A stretch of DNA of 6,401 nt, taken from assembly GCA_013811855.1 (NCBI GenBank), contig JACCUL010000310.1, positions 1-6,401 on the forward strand, in the 5' to 3' direction. Source of the DNA: Acidimicrobiia bacterium. GTDB taxonomy: Bacteria > Actinomycetota > Acidimicrobiia > Acidimicrobiales > Ilumatobacteraceae. Shown one piece after another: positions 1-5,371 of this stretch. How positions within the stretch are numbered: position 1 is the stretch's first letter; every line of letters begins with the position of its first letter. The translations under genes were made by a program, and so were the position numbers. The notes under the pieces are model-generated. The model saw nothing but the letters and a program-made list of their open reading frames with translations. It made no database searches and was not told where the DNA came from.

Positions 1-1013
<1,013 letters not shown>

Positions 1014-1019
1014 GGAACG

Positions 1020-1025
1020 AGGGTA
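1020..1025 (-). promoter_or_regulatory. -10 box of the mutase gene (leaderless)
   Basis: On the minus strand TACCCT matches the TANNNT -10 pattern of actinobacterial housekeeping promoters. Six bases separate it from the ATG at 1013, so transcription would begin at or next to the A of the start codon. No TTGACA-like -35 is present; at that distance lies one arm of the palindrome at 1042-1056. Confidence 0.55.
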
Positions 1026-1041
1026 CTGCGACGACGCAACG

Positions 1042-1056
1042 CCTCGACCGTCGAGG
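1042..1056. promoter_or_regulatory. Perfect 15-bp palindrome (candidate operator) between divergent mutase and rarD promoters
   Basis: CCTCGAC-C-GTCGAGG is a perfect 7-bp inverted repeat around one base. Exactly 16 bases lie between its right end and the rarD -10 box (1073-1078), and exactly 16 between its left end and the mutase -10 box (1020-1025, minus strand). Each arm therefore covers the -35 position of one promoter. Neither arm resembles TTGACA. A dimeric regulator bound here could control both genes at once; this is inference and the regulator is unknown. Alternatively the arms serve as unusual -35 elements. Confidence 0.5.
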
Positions 1057-1072
1057 ATGACGCGACCGTCGT

Positions 1073-1078
1073 TAGCGT
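1073..1078 (+). promoter_or_regulatory. -10 box of rarD (leaderless)
   Basis: TAGCGT fits TANNNT and lies 8 bases before the GTG at 1087, so the transcript would start at the start codon. The same hexamer recurs at 2040-2045 before the next plus-strand gene. No Shine-Dalgarno precedes the GTG. Confidence 0.5.
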
Positions 1079-1086
1079 CGGCCGGC

Positions 1087-2007
1087 GTGCAGCACGGCCA
1101 CCACGACGATGGCGTGGCGATCGGCGTGCGCGCCGCACTCGCGGCCTACACCCTGTGGGGTCTGCTGACGATCTACTGGCGGGAGCTGCACGGCTTCGAC
1201 GCCTTCGAGCTGATCGGCTGGCGGATCGCCCTCGCCTCGGTCGTCATGGCGCTCGTCGTCACCGTGCGGCGGCGGTGGCCGGTGCTCCGTGCCGCGGCGA
1301 CCGACCGCCGGCTGGTCACCCGATTGACCATCGCCGCGCTGCTGCTGGCCGTGAACTGGACGGCGTACGTCTGGGCCGTCACCCACGACCGGGTGATCGA
1401 GACCGCGCTCGGGTACTTCATGGCCCCGCTCGGCACGATGCTGCTCGGTGTCGTCGTGCTGCGCGAGCGACCGTCGGCCGCTCAACGCGCCGCCATCGGG
1501 CTCGCCGTCGTCGCCGTCGTCGTGTTGACGGGCTCGTACGGTCGACCGCCGTGGATCGCGCTCGCCCTGGCGACCACGTGGAGCGTCTACGGGTTGCTCA
1601 AGCGCCAGGTCCCGCTGTCCCCGGTCGAGAGCCTGGCCGGCGAGACGTTCGTGCTCACGGTGCCGGCGGTCGTCCTGGCTGCCGCGCTCGCCGGCCGGGA
1701 CGACAGCATCCCTGCTGCGGCCGACGCCGGCCAATGGGTCCTCGTGTCGTTCACCGGCCTCGTCACCGCCGTGCCGCTGGTGTTGTTCGCCGTCGCGGCG
1801 CGGCGCCTGCCCTTCACGCTGCTCGGCCCGCTGCAGTACCTCATCCCGACCATCAACTTCGTGCTCGGCTGGCTCGCCTTCGCCGAGCCGATGCCGGCCG
1901 TCCGCCTGGTCGGCTTCGCGTTCGTCTGGGCCGCACTACTGCTCGTCACGGTGGACCGCCTCCGCCTGGCTCCCCGCGCCGCCGCCGTCGTGCCGGCCGA
2001 GGTCTGA
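1087..2007 (+). CDS. rarD: RarD-type EamA/DMT-superfamily transporter
   Basis: A 306-residue inner-membrane protein with about ten hydrophobic helices, the usual length for RarD (roughly 300). RarD-specific motifs are present in order: AAYTLWGLLTIYWREL (19-34), LLAVNWTAYVWAV (about 86-98), ETALGYFMAPLGTMLLGVVVLRER (about 107-130), PWIALALATTWSVYGLLK (about 157-174), RRLPFTLLGPLQYLIPT (239-255), and a final VGFAFVWAALLLV helix. The family belongs to the drug/metabolite transporter superfamily; the name comes from chloramphenicol-sensitivity work, and physiological substrates are mostly unknown, so none is assigned here. The N-terminus is short and His-rich (HGHH). GTG 1087 is preferred because TAGCGT sits 8 bases upstream. 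An in-frame ATG at 1057 would add ten residues, but its only purine tract touches the ATG. The gene is divergent from the mutase; co-regulation through the shared palindrome is possible. The next gene begins 75 bp downstream with its own promoter. Confidence 0.92.
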   Translation: MQHGHHDDGVAIGVRAALAAYTLWGLLTIYWRELHGFDAFELIGWRIALASVVMALVVTVRRRWPVLRAAATDRRLVTRLTIAALLLAVNWTAYVWAVTHDRVIETALGYFMAPLGTMLLGVVVLRERPSAAQRAAIGLAVVAVVVLTGSYGRPPWIALALATTWSVYGLLKRQVPLSPVESLAGETFVLTVPAVVLAAALAGRDDSIPAAADAGQWVLVSFTGLVTAVPLVLFAVAARRLPFTLLGPLQYLIPTINFVLGWLAFAEPMPAVRLVGFAFVWAALLLVTVDRLRLAPRAAAVVPAEV

Positions 2008-2008
2008 G

Positions 2009-2027
2009 GTCCGACGTCCCGACGGAC
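2009..2027 (+). terminator. Weak hairpin just after rarD stop
   Basis: GTCCG (2009-2013) pairs with CGGAC (2023-2027), with an A-A mismatch and two further pairs (CG/CG) inside, closing on a three-base loop. It begins one base after the rarD TGA. There is no T-tract. It could be a U-less actinobacterial hairpin terminator or mRNA end protection; the short stem makes this tentative. Confidence 0.25.
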
Positions 2028-2039
2028 GGCGACGACCGA

Positions 2040-2082
2040 TAGCGTGCCGGCACCCCTGGCCGCCATCCCCGAGAGGACCGAC
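2040..2082 (+). promoter_or_regulatory. Promoter -10 and Shine-Dalgarno of the small lipoprotein gene
   Basis: TAGCGT (2040-2045) is identical to the rarD -10 and would set the start of transcription near A2052, giving a leader of about 31 nt. The leader contains GAGAGGA (2071-2077), a good Shine-Dalgarno 5 nt before ATG 2083. This is the only gene with a visible promoter in the window that seems to have a conventional leader. The site overlaps an in-frame GTG at 2044, which argues against that upstream start. Confidence 0.55.
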
Positions 2083-2424
2083 ATGCGCCGCCTCGCCCCC
2101 ATCGTCATGAGCACCGCCGTGCTCGGCTTCGCCGCCTGCTCGGTCAGCTCCTCGGACTTCCGCGACGAAGCCGAGGACTTCATCAACGAGGACGATGGTG
2201 ACTTCGAGACCGGCATGGGGACGGCCTTCGATCAGGCCTCCTGCGAGGAGCCGGATTCGACCGACGAGGGCACGACGTTCGCCTGCACTGCCGTCGACGA
2301 GAGTGGCACGACCGTGCAGCTCATCGCCCGGATCGACGGGGAGAACTCCTTCACCGTCGGTCCCGCCGAGGCCTTCGAGGAGACGCCGCCCGGGGCGACC
2401 ACACCGGCGACGACGACCGGCTGA
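2083..2424 (+). CDS. Small secreted lipoprotein, DUF4333-like
   Basis: A 113-residue protein. It starts with a lipoprotein signal peptide: charged MRRL, a hydrophobic stretch (PIVMSTAVLGF), and lipobox FAAC with Cys19 as the acylation site. The -3 Phe is less usual than Leu. The mature part is acidic and holds two cysteines, SCEEP (Cys54) and FACTAVDESGTTV (Cys68). They sit in a pattern seen in actinobacterial DUF4333 proteins: a Ser-Cys turn, a strand with Cys, then a Gly-containing strand and a final hydrophobic strand (NSFTV). They probably form a disulfide. The C-terminus is Thr/Pro-rich (PPGATTPATTTG). Molecular role is unknown. It is probably anchored on the outer face of the cytoplasmic membrane. 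ATG 2083 is chosen for its GAGAGGA ribosome site and for placing the signal peptide correctly. The gene ends one base before the stop codon of the convergent tetR gene. The DUF4333 resemblance is by pattern only; confidence in the gene is higher than in the family. Confidence 0.82.
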   Translation: MRRLAPIVMSTAVLGFAACSVSSSDFRDEAEDFINEDDGDFETGMGTAFDQASCEEPDSTDEGTTFACTAVDESGTTVQLIARIDGENSFTVGPAEAFEETPPGATTPATTTG

Positions 2425-2434
2425 TTCAGGCCGG
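2417..2434. terminator. Hairpin spanning both stop codons of the convergent lipoprotein and tetR genes
   Basis: CCGG CTGA T TCAG G CCGG folds on itself: CCGG (2417-2420) with CCGG (2431-2434), one bulged G, then CTG with CAG, closing on ATT. It contains both stop codons (TGA 2422-2424 plus, TCA 2426-2428 = TGA minus). Being symmetric, it could end transcripts from both sides. There is no T-tract on either strand, so terminator function is inferred from position and symmetry. Confidence 0.4.
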
Positions 2435-3076
2435 CGCCGACCGCAGCAGCGTCCCGGCGAGGAACTGGCGCAACGCGTCGACGGCGGCGGCATGACGGCG
2501 GGCGTCGCCCGTGATCGCAGACAGCCGGGCCAACCCGGACACCACCGCGTTGAGCAGGTCTTCGACGGCGCGCTGGTCGACGTCGGGATGCAACTCACCG
2601 CGTTCCGCGGCGGCGGCCACGAGGTTCCGGAAGAACCGCACGTTGCGGCGGTAGAGCGGCCGCAGCAGGTGGGCAAGCTCGGGATGACGCTGGGCGTCGC
2701 TGGCCACGCCGACGACGAACGCGGCCAGGACGGGGTCCTCCCGGTTGAGCCGGTCCGCGGCGTCGAGCACGGCGGCGTACTGCGCGACGAGCGTCCCCTG
2801 ATCGACGACCGCCATCTCGAACTCGGTGAACACCCGGTCGAAGACCTCTTCGTAGACGGCCGCGTACAGCTCGGCCTTCGACGGGAAGTAGTGGTAGATC
2901 GCCCCGTTGGTCATGTCCGCCGCCGTGGCGATGGCCCGGTTCGACGTGGCGTCGTAGCCGCTGCGGGCGAACAGTTGGCGGGCTTCGCACAGCAGTCGCT
3001 GCCGGGTCGCCGCCGAGTCCTGGTCCCGTGGGCGCCCGCGCGGCCGCCCCTGGGATTGGCTCCCGGTGCCCCCCAC
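2426..3076 (-). CDS. TetR/AcrR-family transcriptional regulator
   Basis: A 216-residue protein with the classic TetR N-terminal DNA-binding domain at about residues 24-70: RQRLLCEARQLFARSGYD, then the helix-turn-helix with AIATAADMTNGAIYHYFPSK (48-67) ending in the family hallmark YHYF-SK. A basic GRPRGRPR segment (10-17) precedes it. The remaining about 145 residues are helical and ligand-binding; no specific ligand class can be read from them. Length is typical for TetR repressors. GTG 3076 is chosen because TACGTT stands 7 bases upstream on the minus strand, matching leaderless starts elsewhere here. An ATG at 3157 would add 27 residues without family character and would overlap the start of the divergent gene. 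It is divergent from the DUF305/metallopeptidase operon across 56 bp, so it may repress itself and that operon, as many TetR proteins do; this is inference. Cytoplasmic. Confidence 0.93.
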   Translation of the reverse strand: MGGTGSQSQGRPRGRPRDQDSAATRQRLLCEARQLFARSGYDATSNRAIATAADMTNGAIYHYFPSKAELYAAVYEEVFDRVFTEFEMAVVDQGTLVAQYAAVLDAADRLNREDPVLAAFVVGVASDAQRHPELAHLLRPLYRRNVRFFRNLVAAAAERGELHPDVDQRAVEDLLNAVVSGLARLSAITGDARRHAAAVDALRQFLAGTLLRSAPA

Positions 3077-3083
3077 GGCCGTG

Positions 3084-3089
3084 AACGTA
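3084..3089 (-). promoter_or_regulatory. -10 box of tetR (leaderless)
   Basis: On the minus strand TACGTT fits TANNNT and is followed by 7 bases and the GTG start at 3076. There is no Shine-Dalgarno between them. No recognisable -35 is seen 16-18 bases upstream. Confidence 0.5.
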
Positions 3090-3118
3090 CTCGCGGCCCG
3101 GTCGACGGCCCTCACTGG

Positions 3119-3124
3119 CAGAAT
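3119..3124 (+). promoter_or_regulatory. Candidate -10 box of the DUF305/metallopeptidase operon
   Basis: CAGAAT keeps the two most important -10 bases (A at position 2, T at position 6) and lies 8 bases before ATG 3133, the spacing of a leaderless promoter. It is a poorer match than the other boxes. Only 29 bp separate it from the tetR -10 box, so the two polymerases would occlude one another, and one bound repressor would cover both. Confidence 0.35.
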
Positions 3125-3132
3125 GGGTCGGC

Positions 3133-3795
3133 ATGACGCCGGTGGACGCGGTCGCAACGACGGACGTGGACCCGGACGAAGGGTCGGACCACGACGACAT
3201 CGTCGTGCTGCCGTGGTGGCAGCACCCGTTCAACGTCATCGGGCTCGTCGTCGCCGCGCTCCTCATCGGGGCCATGTCGGGCTGGCTGATCGGTGACTCG
3301 GCGGCCCGGCGATCGGGCAACGACGTCGACGCCGGGTTCCTCGACGACATGCGGACCCACCACGAGCAGGCCGTCGAGATGGCGCTCATCTACGTCACCC
3401 GGCCGGACACCGACGCCGGGCTGCGGACCGTCGCCCGCTCGATCCTGCTCGGCCAGAGCCAGGACATCGGCCGCATGGTCCAGCTCGGCCGGGACCTGCG
3501 CATCGGCGAGGATGACGACCCCGAGCAGGCGATGGGCTGGATGGGCATGGCGACGCCGGTCGCGGAGATGCCGGGCATGGCCAGCGAGGAGCAGCTCGAC
3601 GAGCTGTCCTCGGCCGACGGCGCGGCTGCCGACGCCGAGTTCGTCGAGTTGATGGTCGCCCACCATCGGGGTGGGATCGAGATGACCGAGTTCGCCGCCG
3701 AGCGCGCCGAGGACCCCGAGGTGCGGGCCCTGGCGCAGGCCAAGGCCGTCGGCCAGGCCGACGAGATCGTCGAGCTGGAGGGACTGCTCGGCTGA
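3133..3795 (+). CDS. Membrane-anchored DUF305 protein with Met-rich loop
   Basis: A 220-residue protein: an acidic N-terminal tail (1-25), one transmembrane helix (about 34-54, NVIGLVVAALLIGAMSGWLIG), then a DUF305 domain (Pfam PF03713) of four-helix, ferritin-like type. The two halves repeat the family motif: MRTHHEQAVEMA (73-84) and MVAHHRGGIEMT (174-185), with paired histidines His76/His77 and His177/His178. The connecting loop, 134-149, has five methionines (Met134, 137, 139, 146, 149). His pairs plus clustered Met suggest binding of copper or another soft metal; the cyanobacterial DUF305 protein CopM binds copper, but many members are uncharacterised. No Cys is present. The domain probably faces outside the membrane. 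It is first gene of an operon: its TGA overlaps the next ATG (TGATG), which implies translational coupling. ATG 3133 is supported by the -10-like CAGAAT 8 bases before it. Family very likely; metal role is inference. Confidence 0.93.
   Translation: MTPVDAVATTDVDPDEGSDHDDIVVLPWWQHPFNVIGLVVAALLIGAMSGWLIGDSAARRSGNDVDAGFLDDMRTHHEQAVEMALIYVTRPDTDAGLRTVARSILLGQSQDIGRMVQLGRDLRIGEDDDPEQAMGWMGMATPVAEMPGMASEEQLDELSSADGAAADAEFVELMVAHHRGGIEMTEFAAERAEDPEVRALAQAKAVGQADEIVELEGLLG
3777..3783 (+). promoter_or_regulatory. Ribosome binding site of the metallopeptidase inside the DUF305 gene
   Basis: GGAGGGA lies 11 bases before ATG 3795, inside the last codons of the DUF305 gene. With the TGATG stop/start overlap it gives both re-initiation and independent ribosome entry, and it fixes the start codon of the downstream gene. 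Confidence 0.6.
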
Positions 3796-5351
3796 TGCGC
3801 CGGATCGCCGCCGTCGCCGTGGTCGTCGGCCTGGCGGGCTGCGCGGTGACCAGCGGGGTCCGCACCGAGCAGGCCCGCCAGGTGGTCCTCCCGCCGCCGA
3901 CCGAGCCGTCGACGACCGCACCCGTCACGCCCCCGCCGACGAACCCCACGGTCCCCGCCCCGCCGTCCACCGCACCGCCGGTCACCGAGCCGCCCGCGAC
4001 CGAACCGCCCTCGACCACCGACGGGCCGCCTGGGACCGTGCCACCCGACAGCGTGCCCCCCGAGCTGGCGGACATCCTCGACCCGGGCGACGCCAAGCCG
4101 CGCCGGCCGTACGACGACTTCGTGCTCGCCACGCTGGTCGACCTGCAGCTCTGGTGGGGCGAGAACTTCCCGGCCGTCTTCGGCGAACCGTTCGAGCCGC
4201 TGCAGGGTGCGGTGTACCCGGCGTACCCGCAGCGCGCCGACGGCATCCCTGGGTGCGGGGGCGCCAAGGAGACGACCTACGAGGAGGTCAGCGAGTTCGG
4301 GGCCTTCTACTGCGCCGAGGGCGACTTCATGGTCTACGACGACGGCGAGGACGGCATCTTGTTCACGCTGGCCGACGAGTTCGGCCAGTCGGTGCTCGGC
4401 GTCGTGCTGGCCCACGAGTTCGGTCACGCCATCCAGGCCCGTACCGGCGTGCTGGCCCGCAACGTACCGACGGTCGTCACCGAGCAGCAGGCCGACTGCT
4501 TCGCCGGAGCGTGGGTGCGCCGGGCCGTCGACGGCGAGGCGACAGGCCTGACGATGGGCGACGAGGACATCCGCACCGGGCTCACGGCGATGATCGCCGT
4601 CCGTGACCCGGTCGGCACAGACCCGTTCGCGCCGGGCGGCCACGGCTCGGCGTTCGACCGGGTCGGCGCGTTCCAGGTCGGGTTCACCGACGGGCTGAAG
4701 CGCTGCGCCCGGCTGATCGACGATCCCCTCCCGCTCGTGCCGACGTCGTTCCGCCTTGGCGACACCGACGGCAACGCCGACTACGGCTTCGGCGATGGCC
4801 AGATCGTGTCGATCATCCGCGACGACCTCAACGACTTCTGGTCGCGGGCCGCGCCCGAGGCCCTGCCGGAGCTGGCGGTGGTGGCCGTTGACTCCGCCGA
4901 CGGGCTGACGTGCCCGGATGCGTTGGGCTCGCCGGTGACCGGGGCCGTCTACTGCCCCGGTGCGGCGCAGGTGCTGTACGACGAGTCGACCGGGTTCGAC
5001 CTCTACCAGCGGTTCGGGGACTTCTCCATCGGCTACGTGCTGGGCGGGGCGTGGAGCGAAGCCGTCCAGCACGCCGCCGGGAGCGAGCTCGTCGGTGAGG
5101 AGCGGGCCCTGCTCGACGACTGCCTGGTCGGCGCGTGGGTGGCCGACATCGTGCCCGGGCCCGACGGCACGACCCCGCGCGGCGCGGCGGAGATCGAGCC
5201 CGGCGACCTCGACGAGGCCATCCAGGCGGCGCTCGTGGTCGGCGATGACCGCTCCGAGGACGACGTGCTCGGCAGCGCCTTCGAGAAGATCGCCAGTTTC
5301 CGCGTCGGCGTGCTGCAGGGCCTCGACGCCTGCGCCGCCCTGCCCGACTGA
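3795..5351 (+). CDS. Lipoprotein zinc metallopeptidase (neutral Zn-peptidase, YpfJ-like) with a degenerate second peptidase domain
   Basis: A 518-residue lipoprotein. Signal peptide 1-15 ends in lipobox LAGC (Cys16). A Pro/Thr-rich spacer (about 30-88) follows, suited to crossing the cell wall. The first globular domain (about 100-310) has the zinc motif HEFGH (207-211) in VVLAHEFGHAIQ and then TEQQADCFAGAW (229-240), where Glu230 is the likely third zinc ligand; Glu208 would be the general base. This matches the putative neutral zinc metallopeptidase family (PF04228, E. coli YpfJ), whose substrates are unknown. The second domain (about 350-518) repeats the first: FGDFSIGYVLGGAWSEAVQ aligns with FGQSVLGVVLAHEFGHAIQ, DDCLVGAW with ADCFAGAW, and GSAFEKIASFRVG with GSAFDRVGAFQVG. 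The zinc ligands are replaced (Gly418, Glu422, Ala438). Four cysteines recur in each half (154, 173, 235, 304 and 373, 387, 443, 513), suggesting conserved disulfides. It is twice the length of a single-domain member. Second gene of an operon with DUF305; convergent with the L,D-transpeptidase. Confidence 0.9.
   Translation: MRRIAAVAVVVGLAGCAVTSGVRTEQARQVVLPPPTEPSTTAPVTPPPTNPTVPAPPSTAPPVTEPPATEPPSTTDGPPGTVPPDSVPPELADILDPGDAKPRRPYDDFVLATLVDLQLWWGENFPAVFGEPFEPLQGAVYPAYPQRADGIPGCGGAKETTYEEVSEFGAFYCAEGDFMVYDDGEDGILFTLADEFGQSVLGVVLAHEFGHAIQARTGVLARNVPTVVTEQQADCFAGAWVRRAVDGEATGLTMGDEDIRTGLTAMIAVRDPVGTDPFAPGGHGSAFDRVGAFQVGFTDGLKRCARLIDDPLPLVPTSFRLGDTDGNADYGFGDGQIVSIIRDDLNDFWSRAAPEALPELAVVAVDSADGLTCPDALGSPVTGAVYCPGAAQVLYDESTGFDLYQRFGDFSIGYVLGGAWSEAVQHAAGSELVGEERALLDDCLVGAWVADIVPGPDGTTPRGAAEIEPGDLDEAIQAALVVGDDRSEDDVLGSAFEKIASFRVGVLQGLDACAALPD
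3876..4058 (+). repeat. Pro/Thr-rich low-complexity spacer in the metallopeptidase
   Basis: About 60 residues made mostly of Pro, Thr, Val, Ala and Ser, with recurring PPxTEPP, TEPPAT and TEPPST units. They lie between the lipidated Cys16 and the first folded domain. It probably acts as an extended tether from membrane to wall. The DNA repetitiveness (ccgcc/gacc triplets) follows from the amino-acid composition. Confidence 0.75.
4254..4706 (+). repeat. Internal duplication, copy 1 (catalytic copy)
   Basis: Protein-level repeat spanning the four conserved cysteines Cys154 to Cys304 of the metallopeptidase. It carries the intact HEFGH and TEQQAD motifs. It aligns with the copy at 4911-5333. 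The two copies are about 210 residues apart and differ mainly by a loop at 272-285 (DPVGTDPFAPGGHG region). Confidence 0.8.
4911..5333 (+). repeat. Internal duplication, copy 2 (zinc site lost)
   Basis: Spans Cys373 to Cys513. Landmarks kept: the YC pair, the FG--S-GYVL helix, DDCLVGAW, a DLDEAIQAAL helix matching DEDIRTGLTAMI, and GSAFEKIASFRVGVLQGLDAC matching GSAFDRVGAFQVGFTDGLKRC. The HExxH is replaced by GAWSE and the third ligand by Ala438. The fold is probably retained without catalysis. Confidence 0.8.
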
Positions 5352-5354
5352 CCG

Positions 5355-5371
5355 CGCCCGAGCTACGGGCG
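5355..5371. terminator. GC hairpin in the 11-bp gap between convergent metallopeptidase and L,D-transpeptidase genes
   Basis: CGCCCG (5355-5360) pairs perfectly with CGGGCG (5366-5371) around the loop AGCTA. It starts three bases after the metallopeptidase TGA, and its loop contains the transpeptidase stop (CTA, 5363-5365). The symmetric stem would form in transcripts from either side. No T-tract follows, as is common for actinobacterial hairpins; function as a bidirectional terminator is inferred. Confidence 0.45.

Noticed and set aside
1057..1086. ATG 1057 as the rarD start
   Set aside because: Adds ten residues without family similarity; the GAGG tract touches the ATG so cannot serve as a Shine-Dalgarno, whereas GTG 1087 has a -10 box at leaderless spacing. 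It cannot be fully excluded.
1155..2042. 295-residue plus-strand frame overlapping rarD in another frame
   Set aside because: Extremely Arg-rich shadow translation; the overlapping frame encodes an unmistakable RarD transporter.
2044..2082. GTG 2044 as the start of the small lipoprotein
   Set aside because: It lies inside the -10 hexamer and would put 13 residues before the charged start of the signal peptide; ATG 2083 has a good Shine-Dalgarno.
3101..3106. GTCGAC as a TetR operator by itself
   Set aside because: A 6-bp palindrome of this type is frequent in high-GC genomes and flanking bases are not symmetric; only its central position is suggestive.
2195..3136. 313-residue plus-strand frame antisense to tetR
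   Set aside because: Arises from the GC-skewed codon pattern of tetR on the other strand; no domain and no start signals.
3077..3157. ATG at 3157 (minus) as the tetR start
   Set aside because: It would overlap the start of the divergent DUF305 gene and add 27 residues of no TetR character; GTG 3076 has a well-placed -10 box.
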